Source of the DNA: Pisaster brevispinus
Taxonomy: Eukaryota; Echinodermata; Asteroidea; Forcipulatida; Asteriidae
DNA length: 64,000 nt
NCBI GenBank assembly: GCA_023634235.1
Contig: JAMKCF010000030.1
Coordinates: 2,046,001 to 2,110,000 of the forward strand
Direction of reading: 5' to 3'
Numbering within the stretch: the stretch's first letter is position 1; each line of letters begins with the position of its first letter. This document shows positions 32,032 to 41,640 of the stretch, piece after piece. The position numbers and the translations under genes are program-made. The notes under the pieces were generated by a model. It was given only the letters and a program-made list of their open reading frames with translations, was not told the origin of the DNA and searched no databases.

Positions 32032-33407
32032 ATTATACGAAGGTGCAACATCTTGCTCTGCATGCATTCCACGGTACAGACAATGAAGCAACGCAGGCGG
32101 AAAGCTGCTACACTGCAAAAACGTTGGTCAAATCATTTGACACAATTTGTTGGGCAATGTGATTTCCACAACTATTGGTCGATGTTTGCCCAACGAAAGC
32201 AACAATTGCTGTTGTTGGGCAAACATTTTGTTTGCCCTTTTTTCATAAGGAGTGAAACAAATGTTGGGCAAATGTTGAGCAAATATTTCGCAATTTGAAT
32301 TCATTATAATTGTTGGTTACACTGTTGCCCATATCTTGGGCAACTTTTTGTTTATTTTAATTAATAGTAGTTGTTGGTGAAAATTATGCACATTAGTTGG
32401 GCAAAATCGTTCGATCATGCGCACTACGATCAAAAATTTGCCCAACAACTGGTCATATTTTCCACATTAGTTGGGAATTGTTCCCGCCGTAAGACTTACG
32501 ACGTGCATGCATAAAAGCATAAACACGATATTTTCCAAAATGGCGAGTGGAGAAGTTGCTGTGACCGTGTCGTCTCTCTTAAAAGAGCAAGTTGCCCAGT
32601 GGTTGTAGATCCTTTTGAAGGCAAGTTTTTAACTGAATATTAAGTTTTGTTTCCTATTCAGTTGTACATAGTCGTGACAGTTGCCTATAGCAAGCAGCAC
32701 AGTGATAATGCCATTGAATTATTTTAAGTTTTATCATGCATTTCTTATACATGTATTGTAATGTTACAAACATCCTGCAGGCAGTGCGTTGTATGGAGTA
32801 TGACATGCAACGCGGTGTACTACAATACATGAATAGCACTATCGCTGCATTGCTTGCACTGCATCTGGCACGACTGTGTACAGCAACTGAACGGAAAACA
32901 AACGTTATTTAGTTAAAAACTAACCTTCAAAAGCATCTATAAACCACTGGGCTACCCCACGTTTTTGAGAGAGACGCCAATGGCACAGCTCTCCACCACT
33001 CGTCACTGTGGAAAAGATCGTTTCGATGCCTGGACATACGACGTATCACACGGGGAGCTGTGAATCAAATGGTGAATTAATATAGCACAATACATATTGA
33101 CCAACTTTTGTTGATAAAAAATCCCCAAAACTTGGTCAAGTAAAATTACCCAACTGAAACATCAAACCTTTCTACCCAACATTTGGTTAAAAAAATTACC
33201 AATAAAGTTTATTAAGATTTTGACCAACAGTATGGTAATTTTATTAGACCTATAAGTTGGTCAAAATATTTACCCAACCTTGTTGGGCTAAGATTTGACC
33301 AACAGTTTAGAGAGTTCATATTAGACCTAACGTTGGTCAAAATATTGGTCAAAATTTAACCAATATTTTTTGCAGTGTACCAACTCACAAGAGCCTTCCA
33401 TGTAAAG
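32032..33407 (+). pseudogene. CTR9: CTR9 exon remnant 3, split by a transposon
   Basis: The left part, 32032-32110, after [33 protein letters not shown]. The right part, 33378-33407: YQLTRAFHVK before GTAAGG. Together they give the conserved QAESCYQLARSFHV block once the intervening 32111-33377 and one copy of TA are ignored. The frame is otherwise open. Confidence 0.92.
32111..33377. mobile_element. DNA transposon with CACTGCAAAAA ends and TA duplication, in CTR9 exon
   Basis: Left end CACTGCAAAAACGTTGGTCA, right end (reverse complement) CACTGCAAAAAATATTGGTT. TA precedes (32109-32110) and follows (33378-33379), and the host exon is restored exactly with one TA. It is 1267 bp. Arms are long and inverted: 32548-32640 resembles the reverse of about 32925-33030 (CCCAGTGGTTRTAGATSCTTTTGAAGG shared, broken here by the degenerate bases). 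It is rich in TTGGGCAAA/TTGGTCAAA motifs. CACT(A/G) ends are those of CACTA/EnSpm-type elements, and a 2-bp TA duplication fits the Mirage-like branch. Superfamily is inference. Only a 22-codon open stretch (MASGEVAVTVSSLLKEQVAQ) at 32540; non-autonomous. Confidence 0.9.
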
Positions 33408-33429
33408 GTAAGGATTCCCACCCCACTCA

Positions 33430-33905
33430 TGGTTCTCCCCATGTACAAGCCAGCGTATTGTTTGGATTAAGTGCCAAATCAAACCCAAATACTAGGGAAA
33501 ACCCCCTCTCTTTACAATTAAGTGTACTAGGTTCTTCTACACTCATTACACAAAACACTTTTTTACATCCTGTCCAAAACATGAAGTGATAATGCTCAAG
33601 TGTCTTGCTTAAGGAATGTAAGCAGGTAAGGACGCAAATATCAAGACCGAGACTCAAATCAAACTCTGGGCCCAATTTCATAGAGCTGCTTAAGCAGAAA
33701 ATATTGCTTAACATTTTTCTGCTTAGCAGAAATGAGCAGGATACCAGTCATGGTAGTTTGGCTGGTAATCTTATTCTGGTAAGTATCATTTTGTTGTGCT
33801 TAGCTGGTTTTTGTGCTTAAGCAGCTCTATGAAATTGGGCCCAGATCAGAAACACCAGAGCTTGTGTCTGGTGTGGTTGACTGCTCGGCCAGGACGCGGC
33901 TGCTG
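33430..33905 (-). mobile_element. diverged SINE, minus strand, interrupted by a MITE
   Basis: Reverse-oriented member of the 6.5-kb SINE family. The body is at 33430-33667 (GTGTCTTGCTTAAGGA, AGTGTACTAGGTTCTT). The tRNA-like head resumes at 33843-33905 (ATCAGAAACACCAGAGCTTG, ACTGCTCGGCCAGGACGCGG). More diverged than the other two copies. Confidence 0.8.
33668..33842. mobile_element. 175-bp palindromic MITE nested in the SINE
   Basis: Begins GGGCCCAATTTCATAGAGCT and ends AGCTCTATGAAATTGGGCCC, with the terminal inverted repeat continuing GCTTAAGCA for about 29 bp without mismatch. The interior contains TTCTGCTTAGCAGAAATGAG. A weaker relative is at 37098-37256. No obvious target duplication. Confidence 0.93.
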
Positions 33906-33955
33906 AATTCTGATGGATTTATGTGGACAATAACCTTCTGCGTTCCTCTCTACAG

Positions 33956-34086
33956 TGACCACGACCAAGCTTTCCAGTACTACTACCATGCAAGCCACCC
34001 AGTTTGCATCCACAGCTAATCGTTTTACCGCACTTTGGTTTGGGGCAGATGTACATCCACCGGGGGGAATGTGAGAGTATGCGAAC
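33956..34086 (+). pseudogene. CTR9: CTR9 exon remnant 4, frameshifted
   Basis: DHDQAFQYYY, then a 4-bp insertion (CATG at about 33988) after which QATQFAS resumes in another frame, and a further shift before FGLGQMYIHRGE. Ends near AAC-GTGAGT (34087), a strong donor. Corresponds to YDQAFQYYYQATQFA...FGLGQMY of CTR9. Confidence 0.88.
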
Positions 34087-34365
34087 GTGAGTCAAGAGAA
34101 TGATTGTAAATCTCTGTAATGTATTACTGTAAGGACTCCTACAGTGTTGTAGTCCACACCTGGAAGTCTGAGATCGAGACCAGTGACCGAAATCTGAACA
34201 TCTGAGACCCGGAACTGAGACCAGCCCTTCCCAGACCGAGACTTTTGCAGACCAAGACTGAGACCACAAAAAGGTCTCAAGATGGTCTCGAGAACAGACC
34301 TGCAGGTCTTGAGACCTTCAACACTGGACTCCTGTAAAACTGGATTTGTCATTTTTGTCTCCTGA

Positions 34366-34637
34366 CGATGACTAGAGCAAGCTAGTCGAAACGTTGAGAC
34401 CAATTAACCAATTAAGAACTCACTCCGTGGCAGGATCTGATCCACTATTAAGCTAAAGTTGTAGTCCTGGCCAATTTCCTACCCTCCGCCCAGGTAGTAG
34501 CTAATAAGCTGGACAGTTCTTTTCAGAACTAAGTAATCTCCCGAAGTAGTCTCTCAATTTTTCCGGCAGTAGAATAAAAAGCAAGACCTAGTTCTTTAAG
34601 AACAAATCTACATAGCTAGTAGATATATGTAAATGAG
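34366..34637. mobile_element. half foldback element (right arm), interrupted
   Basis: CCTGACGATGACTAGAGCAA, GCTAGTCGAAACGTTGAGAC, TAGCTAATAAGCTGGACAGT and TTCTTTAAGAACAAATCTAC show it is one arm of the 9.4 and 22.5 kb family, in the right-arm orientation. The expected outermost part is found 1.33 kb later at 35967-36031 (TACACGTGGTGTTACCGCAA, CCATACAAAGCCTCAACAAG). No left arm is present. Confidence 0.85.
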
Positions 34638-35966
34638 GCCCCCTCATTTATGAAATGTTGTTGTTGTATGTTAACCCCATTTAATCCATAGGTCTTATTC
34701 ACTCATTACAAACTCTATTGTTTTGGTAACCCCTGCTGGAAAGTGGACTGTCTATGTTGACCTCTGAACTGGTTGATCCAGTGGTGGGGTTGGTGGGGCC
34801 TAGCATGCTGGCTTCTGTGCTGTTATATCCCACCTACTCCAACAGCTGTTTCTCCATCCCCTCTCCTTTCCAGGTAGGAAAAGTTACTTTGTATTTTTTT
34901 TTATCTAGTGTTCAACATTTAATAGAAGAAGATAGTGTATAGATAGAGTGGACATATTTTTTGATCAACTTTAAATTGAAGAATTGGCATACACTAACTT
35001 TGAAGTGTTTACAGTTTTTATAAATTGTTCATTATACGATTTAACAGCCTTTTGGTCAGGAGTGAAATTATATGCGTATAAGTTCTCTTCAAACAGGAGT
35101 GTATTCTTAGGATTGTCTTTTGTTCTAGGTTTTCCTTTCGAGTTATAGGATCCATTAATTTGTACTTTATTGTACAGACTTTTATTTAACTTTGAGTATT
35201 TTAGGAGTACCTACATGTAGATATTGGTTTGATGTTTTAGCCTGTGCCCCCATTTGATTGTATACTATAGGTTATGTAGTGTATGAGATGCATGGCAGGG
35301 TAGCCCCAGCCCTAGGTGGCCATAGGATTAGTAGTGACCACAGTAGGGTAATAACACTATGCCCTGGGGGCCTGATTTAACATGCAGAAGGCCTGGCTCT
35401 GGCCTGTTGTTTATTTTAGTGGTTTTTATCTCTGTTAAGTTTTTCTTTGCTTGTCTTATGTCTTTCTTTATTTTAGTCTAGTGTAGATAAAGGGACCAGA
35501 GAGAGGGCGAGAACTGCTCATTCTTATTTATTATAAGAGAGGTTTATTTTTTGGGTCTAACAGTAAACCCATTAGCTGCAGTGTTGAATTACCAAGTGTT
35601 TCTTTACAATAGTAAAGTTTCTCATTATTTCTTTTATAGAGATTGTTCATTTGGGGATAAGTTTGCTTTTCATTTGTTTGTATCTTTTGTTTTAATTTAT
35701 CTATCTTTTATTCTGAATTGAAGTGAGATCAACAATTAAGTGTTTACTTTTTAAACCCTTCAACTTCTTGAACCTTTATGGTTTAGTGTAATGTGATTAT
35801 GGATGGACACATTTTTACAGTAATAGCTGTGAATGTATTTGGTTAGTTGTTTGTTTCTTTAATTAATCAAAGTGCTGTTATATCCCACCAACTCCAACCG
35901 CTGTTTCTCCATTCCCTCTCCTTTCCAGCCAGAATAAAGTACAGAACAGAGCGCACCCAGCTCACA
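34638..35966. mobile_element. 1.33-kb insertion in the foldback arm, with 57-bp direct repeats
   Basis: Interrupts the foldback terminal repeat next to TATA-like sequence. Carries a direct repeat at 34817-34873 and 35872-35928 (TGCTGTTATATCCCACC, GCTGTTTCTCCAT, CCTCTCCTTTCCAG), 57 bp with a few mismatches, one near the left and one near the right boundary. The first copy is followed by GTAGGA, the second by CCAGAA. Contents are otherwise AT-rich and unrecognised. Confidence 0.55.
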
Positions 35967-36031
35967 TATACACGTGGTGTTACCGCAAACCGAATATACA
36001 TTTATACCTCACCATACAAAGCCTCAACAAG
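35967..36031. mobile_element. outer end of the interrupted foldback arm
   Basis: TACACGTGGTGTTACCGCAA, CCGAATATACATTTATACCT and CCATACAAAGCCTCAACAAG match the outer terminal repeat at 23490-23546. Confidence 0.8.
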
Positions 36032-36197
36032 TTTATTGTTGAAATTTATTTAATTTTTTTTTTCATTTTCTCAAAAAAGTTGACATTATTCAGCTGAAAG
36101 TTTCACTGGTGACTTTTATTGTTTCTTTCTTGATTTTTGCCTGTAAATCAGCACTATGTTGACCAAAACCAAATGCACTCCTCTTGTTTCAAACCAG

Positions 36198-36404
36198 GCT
36201 GCCCAGTGCTTCGAGAAGGTACTGAAAGCCCAACCAGGTAACTATGAGACCATGAAGATTCTTGGGTCTCTCTATGCGACATCCAGTGATGAGACCAAGA
36301 GGAAGACTGCCAAGGGTCACCTCCAGAAGGTCGTCGATCAGTTCCCGGAAGATGTCGAGGCATGGATTGAGTTGGCTCAGATCTTGGAACTCACCGAAGT
36401 ACCG
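36198..36404 (+). pseudogene. CTR9: CTR9 exon remnant 5 (intact)
   Basis: After AAACCAG, 69 open codons: [69 protein letters not shown], then GTATGT. Matches the [24 protein letters not shown]...[13 protein letters not shown] region. No lesion here. Confidence 0.94.
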
Positions 36405-36530
36405 GTATGTTCTTTCACATTTTTAAAAGTTGTTTTTGTCGTCTCGATCGAAGCAGTCCTGTGGCTGTACATGGAATTGTGATCTCTCACCCAGTTACTT
36501 CGCGAGCACATGCACCCTGCTAGGGCTCGA

Positions 36531-36976
36531 ATTTTACACTGCACAACAGACCCCAGGCCAGTAGTTTTGGTGTCGGGCCAGTAAACTTTTGGCTCGACAA
36601 GTCATGCGGTCTTGTGTTTTTTTATTTAATATTATTGAAGAATAATACCTCACTATGTAACATCTTGACCCAAAAAGTAATTTGTTCAAATGTTGACTTT
36701 GAGTCTGATAAAATACCTTTCAATTCTACTGAGTACTGACATCATGAACTATACTTAATACCCATGAAGACAAATAAAAATCAATCCTCTCTTACATGTC
36801 AATAGCGCTTAAGTTCAAATAAATGCAGTTAACTTAAATGCACAGTAAAACTGGGTCAGGAAGGTTTTTCTTATTTTGATTCTGGTCTTGTAACAAAACA
36901 TTCTGGTTCAGTAAAAATGTTGAGCCACAAGACGTGTACGTGGTCGTGTGGATTTTTCCCCCAAAGTTCAAGCTTC
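36531..36976 (-). mobile_element. hAT-like MITE copy in CTR9 intron
   Basis: AGGGCTCGAATTTTACACTG at left; GTGTCGGGCCAGTAAACTTT, GATTCTGGTCTTGTAACAAA and TGTGGATTTTTCCCCCAAAG at right. This is the inverse arrangement of 27875-28219, about 100 bp longer and more diverged. Confidence 0.75.
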
Positions 36977-37097
36977 GCCTGCGTAGATACTATGTGGAGG
37001 GAGTGCGTGCACGTGCAGTAACTCTGTGAGAGCTCATAATTCTATGTACAGTCTCTAATGAGATTGGCTACGCATTCCAGCACGTGCTCATTCTTCA

Positions 37098-37256
37098 TAA
37101 AGCCGTTAAGCAGAAAATTCTGCTTAGCAAATTTCTTTACTTAGTAAGAGATGAGCAGGGTACCAGTGGCAACAATATAAACTTAATGGAATGTTGGTTG
37201 GTAACCTGTTTCTGCTGAGCAAGTTTTTGTGATTACAGGTTATATGAAATAGGGCC
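37098..37256. mobile_element. degenerate copy of the GGGCCCAATTTCATA MITE
   Basis: AAGCCGTTAAGCAGAAAATT, CTGCTTAGCAAATTTCTT, GATGAGCAGGGTACCAGT and ATATGAAATAGGGCC match 33668-33842 with many changes. Confidence 0.65.
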
Positions 37257-37487
37257 TTGGTCTGTTGAGCTGCTGGAACATTCAATGATCCGGTTAACCA
37301 GAATGTTCTGGGGGTCTAATGGATTTCGGGCTCTGTGCCAACGGAAACATTCTTCAAAGCCAAAAACATACCCGACTTTTGAGATGCTCCCGTAACAGTT
37401 CTTTTTCTTCAGAATCATTCCAACAGATCTGTAATGACTATTCACAAATATTGGCTTGTTTTTGTTTTCTTTTGTAACATGTTTTAG

Positions 37488-37616
37488 GGAGTCCTGAATG
37501 CTTATGGCACAGCAACTCGTATTCTTCAACAAAAGGTCCAGGCAGATGCCCTACCAGAAATTCTGAACAACGTTGGAGCTTTGCATTTTCGTCTTGGCAA
37601 CCAGCCAGAGGCAAAG
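37488..37616 (+). pseudogene. CTR9: CTR9 exon remnant 6 (intact)
   Basis: After TTTTAG, 43 open codons: [43 protein letters not shown], then GTAGGA. Corresponds to [36 protein letters not shown]. Confidence 0.94.
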
Positions 37617-37904
37617 GTAGGAAGAAAAAGCGGTAGATCTTCATCATGCTGCTGCCATCTTGGTCATGTTCCCTGTATCCAATAACATTAATGGAATGTG
37701 CTATGCATCGTGCGTAAAGGAACCAGACTATTTCTCCTTCCAGCCTTGGTTTGGTGTTCTTGATATGAATGGGAGACACATCAAGATGGCCGCATTTTGA
37801 CAAAGGTCTATTTGGCTTGGAATTTTTGTATTAAATTCCTTGATATACATCCTGAATCTGACTCTGAATTATATAGTCTGCAACGCATCCTAATGGAAAC
37901 ATCA

Positions 37905-38095
37905 CACCAACTTTTGTGGAGAAGACAATCAAGAAGTTTCAGTTGTAGAAGTGGGATGAAAACCCACGTTGTCGGGCGGGGACTGAATACCCAATCCACA
38001 TGCAAGGCTTTGGTCCGGGAATCAAATTGGGATCCACAGAGGTGAAAGACAGGGAAGAAACCACTGAGCCCATCCTGACTGCCCTTTACATTAAT
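37905..38095 (-). mobile_element. second-type tRNA-derived SINE fragment, minus strand
   Basis: On the minus strand GGGCTCAGTGG (A-box-like), ACCTCTGTGGATC and AATTTGATTCCCGG (B-box-like), followed by CCAAAGCCTTGCATGTGGAT and GTGGGTTTTCATCCCACTTC. Differs from the 6.5-kb family. In a CTR9 intron. Confidence 0.6.
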
Positions 38096-38258
38096 ATTGA
38101 AAAATTGTAAAACTTGGGGCGAACCAACCTTCAAAAGTTTCAACCCATTTCATTTTTTTTTCTGGTGGGCGGGTTTCATCTAAGGACTTCCTTTCTTTCG
38201 AAACACAAAGATGTTGTCAATCAGTCCTTTTTCAAATCTTATTCTTGTTCTTCTGCAG

Positions 38259-38442
38259 CGCTACTACGAAGCCTCTCTCAAGTGTGCCATTTTGAGGCGG
38301 AGCATGATGAGACGTACTACGGCGCCATCTCAGTCTTGATGTCTTACAACCTCGCTTGGTCTCTTTGAAAGCATGTTTCAATTCGACAAGGCCAAGAAAT
38401 TCTATAAAGACCTCCTGAGAGAGCATCCTAACTACGTTGATT
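38259..38442 (+). pseudogene. CTR9: CTR9 exon remnant 7, two frameshifts, GC donor
   Basis: RYYEASLK, then a shift to [21 protein letters not shown](W), then an extra T (about 38365) and [25 protein letters not shown]. The exon ends GTT GAT T at 38442, followed by GCAAGT. The next exon starts GCCAC, restoring Cys-His-Leu-Arg in phase. This is therefore a GC-AG intron. Confidence 0.88.
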
Positions 38443-38449
38443 GCAAGTT

Positions 38450-39285
38450 GGTCTTGGTGCCGGTGGTGGGGGGTGCGGAAATACTGTGATGGGACCCGAT
38501 TAGAAACAAAAACTTGTAAACTACTTCTTTTTTGGGTGGGGAGATCAAACAGGTGGGTGAATTTAAAATAATATTCCTGAGTCAGCTTATGGAAGGTTAA
38601 CGATTGATGATTAATTATTGACTTTTGTTAATTATTAATTATTGATTATTAGGTGGTTATAGATTGATTATACACTATTGAGTTGTCATAGATTGAGTAT
38701 TGATTACTTTAACATTGCAGCTCGAACTTGATTACTTTGTTATTGATTACAGAATGAATGGAAAAAGACTATTCTAATAGTCAGCTCATGGAAGGTTAAT
38801 AATTGCTTAATCATTTGTTATTGACTATTGCTAATTACAGGTGATGTTCTTCCTACTTTAATCTGATTTCCAGTTGTTTTGCCCCCAGAAAAATCAGCAA
38901 AACTATTATTAAGTAGCCTGAACAAAATTCTATAGAAGCCTAAACATGTACTGTATGTAGGTCAGCCCTTGTACTACTCAAAATTGCCCTGCTTTTTTCC
39001 AAGCATCAAGTCTTATGCCTTTAACTATTTATTATCAATTATTGCGTGGTTATGTATTAATTATAGGTTGTTGAGTAGTTATACATTGATTATTGATCAC
39101 CTTAATTCAGCAGCTCTCACTTGATCGTTTGGTTATTGACTTTTGAGTATTGAAAATCAACTATTGATTACTATTGACTTGCCACACAACCTAAGCAATG
39201 AACATAACTGCAAGTCTCACTTGTTCATTGATTATTGCTAATTAGAAATTGATTATCATCGAACAGATGAATATTTTCTTTTTAG
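38450..39285. other. CTR9 intron with degenerate ATTGATTATTG-type repeats
   Basis: AT-rich tract with many irregular copies of TTATTGATTA / TTATAGATTGATTA, especially 38610-38850 and 39020-39250. A similar texture, with TTAACCAGG, occurs at 31730-32000. No coding signal. Confidence 0.5.
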
Positions 39286-39383
39286 GCCACTTGCGTCTGG
39301 GCTGCGTGGCTCGGGATCCGGGACAGATCTAGGCATACTAGGAGGCATCTGATTGGTTCAAAGAAGCTCTGCAAATCAACCAG
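39286..39383 (+). pseudogene. CTR9: CTR9 exon remnant 8, two in-frame stops
   Basis: After TTTTAG: HLRLGCVARDPGQI, TAG, A Y, TAG, then EASDWFKEALQINQ, then GTATTG. Conserved block YEASDWFKEALQINQ with stops where Tyr and a neighbouring residue are expected. Confidence 0.9.
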
Positions 39384-40254
39384 GTATTGTACACCAATTA
39401 TTCATATTCCTTGTGTTTCACCAATACTCTTGGTTATGCAAATCTCCCTAAAGCGACCAAAAACGCTGCTAAGAACTTGAACACCGAGGGCACTCTTTTG
39501 TTCCCCCACTCATAGCCTTTTTGAGCTATTGTAGACACTGTAGGAGTGCACTGTTTAGTATGGGTGGGCACAGACAAACTTACCGAAACCAAGTAGTGCC
39601 CTAGTAGCGCGTCCACAAGGGTTCTCACCATGTCGAGCTAGCGTATCAGGCCTATACGCTTGGATTCGTGCCAATATGCCCGAATTTCGGCAGATAAGCA
39701 AAAAAAACTATTATTATATTTTTCCCCCTTAATCCCCCCCAAAAATCGAGAAAAAAAGCATGAAGAATGCTCCAGATTGCACTTTAGAGGTTTTAAAACA
39801 GTAGAGCTTTGAAAGTAGAAAACAATCCGCAGATGTTGTTTCAATTTAGCGTGCTTTGGCCAAACATCTCCAAATTTTGGTCAAGAATGCCCCACAGCTT
39901 TGAACAAATCTGGGGAGAACCCTGTCCACCGTACCTCAAAATGCCTTCATTTTTTTACACTTCCTTCTGGTAAAATGATGATTTCCAAGTCTAGCCCACC
40001 TAGATTCTAGGCTGGTTCGATTATTTTGCTTTGGGAAAACTATTTTGTACTCTCCTCTGCCAATGAACAAATTTATCTTGAAGTCTGGTTCATTTTATAG
40101 ACTCTCATTTTTACAGGCTCTTTTTTTCGGGCTCTATATAAAGTCTTGATGTTTTTTGTAGGATTACCTGGGTTATCCGGGGTTCAGCCTCGAGTTATCT
40201 TGACTTACAGTTTGTTTATTTCTGCATTTTTCCCTCTTGGTGTTTGTACCATAG
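39384..40254. other. CTR9 intron, no recognised feature
   Basis: No repeat or gene recognised. A run of GCCAATATGCCCGAATTT-type sequence near 39660 is not assignable. Confidence 0.4.
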
Positions 40255-40440
40255 GATCATCCCGATGCTTGGTCCCTCATCGGTAACCTCCATCTTGCTA
40301 AACAAGAATGGGGACCGGGGCAGAAGAAGTTTGAATGAATCCTCAAACAGACTGCCACCCAGAATGATTCCTACTCTCTGCTATCACTGGGTAATGTTTG
40401 GCTACAGACACTGTTTCAACTCACAAGAGACAAGGAAAAG
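40255..40440 (+). pseudogene. CTR9: CTR9 exon remnant 9, one stop
   Basis: After [33 protein letters not shown], TGA (CGA to TGA, Arg expected), [34 protein letters not shown], then GTACAA. Matches [32 protein letters not shown]. One nonsense change. Confidence 0.94.
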
Positions 40441-40798
40441 GTACAACGAGTTTGGATATAAAGGGTGTAAGTGGGTATGTTATTGGTGTTAGTAGGAATA
40501 TGATGGGTGTAAGTGGGAATTGCATGGGTGTTTCTGGAAATGTTGTGGTCAAGTCGGTATGTTTTGGGTGTTAGAAAGATTGTTACGGGCGTAAGTGGGT
40601 GTGTCATGGGTTTCAGTAGGAAAGGGTGGACCAGATTTTAGTACCAGAAAGGATTATTGCTACAACTACATGACGGTGTTTGGGTTCATTTGGGTGATAA
40701 TTGGGTGTTTTAAGGAGTTGTATCATATGGACAGGGATTTCAAATCTGGAATCTTTTATAATTGCATTTGAGGGATTTTGTGGGTACAACTGTACAAC

Positions 40799-40815
40799 GG
40801 GGGGGGGGGGGGGGG
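40799..40815 (+). repeat. G homopolymer
   Basis: About 17 consecutive G (CAACGG then G run then TGCAGCTGG). Length in the assembly may be uncertain. Near-neighbour of the tandem duplication that starts at about 40831. Confidence 0.9.
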
Positions 40816-40819
40816 TGCA

Positions 40820-41476
40820 GCTGGTCTTCTGTTCAGATGGTAAGAAAACCTCACCTTGTCTCGTTTATTAACATCTCTGGTCGGAGATACATGTAGTTAG
40901 TGCATGGCAAAAAAATAATGCTGGCTTTATCCACGTCACATTTGGAAAAAAAGCGCGTACTGATTATTGCGTCACTAAAAATTGGCGTCGCATTTGCATT
41001 GGCAAGAAGTATGAACAGGGCTTTACAAGGGAAAAACAGACAAAGGAAGAAAGATGTTGTAATTATTGTGTTAAGAGAACGACAACATTTTGTTCCTGTG
41101 TTTTTTATCATCATTTTTAATGGTTGCAGCTGGTCTTCTTTCTAATGTTAGCTAAATATTTTTTTTTTATGTGTTTATTGTAGAATCAAACAATAGAAAC
41201 AATATATCAGCGCTGTTCAGATGGTAAGAAAACCTCACCTTGTCTCGTTTATTAACATCTCTGGTCGGAGATACATGTAGTTAGTGCATGGCAAAAAAAA
41301 TAATGCTGGCTTTATCCACGTCGCATTTGGAAAAAAAGCGCGTACTGATTATTGCGTCACTAAAAATTGGCTTCGCATTTGCATTGGCAAGAAGTATGAA
41401 CCGGGCTTTACAAGGGAAAAACAGACAAAGGAAGAAAGATGTAATAATTATTGTGTTAAGAGAACGACAACATTAG
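40820..41476 (+). repeat. tandem duplication, about 390-bp unit
   Basis: GATGGTAAGAAAACCTCACC occurs at about 40837 and 41219, with near-identity for about 260 bp through GTGTTAAGAGAACGACAACA. The tail of unit 1 (TTTTTTATCATCATTTTTAA, GGTTGCAGCTGGTCTTCTTT, TTTATTGTAGAATC) is absent from unit 2 but reappears at 43283-43373. CTR9 exon 10 lies in between. Confidence 0.85.
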
Positions 41477-41580
41477 GGGCTAGGTAGCTCAGTTTGTAGA
41501 CGAGGGTAGAGCGCCAGCACATTCATCTGGAGGTGGCAGGTTCAAAATCCAGCTCTAATCAATTTTTCTTTGTTCAACCC
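41470..41580 (+). mobile_element. tRNA-derived SINE, TAGCTCAGT type
   Basis: GGGGCTAGGTAGCTCAGTTT is the tRNA 5' half with the A-box, and GGCAGGTTCAAAATCCAG is B-box-like, followed by TCTTTGTTCAACCC. The same head and tail occur in reverse at the right end of the window (63915-64000). A SINE rather than a tRNA gene, because the D- and anticodon-arm bases do not pair well. Confidence 0.75.
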
Positions 41581-41640
41581 CAAATAATTGTTTATTTACT
41601 CAGTCAGTTTCCCTTGTGGTATATAACTTGACGTACTGAC

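Noticed and set aside
41470..41550. tRNA gene with TAGCTCAGT D-arm
   Set aside because: Poor acceptor and anticodon-stem pairing, followed by a SINE tail shared with 63.9 kb.
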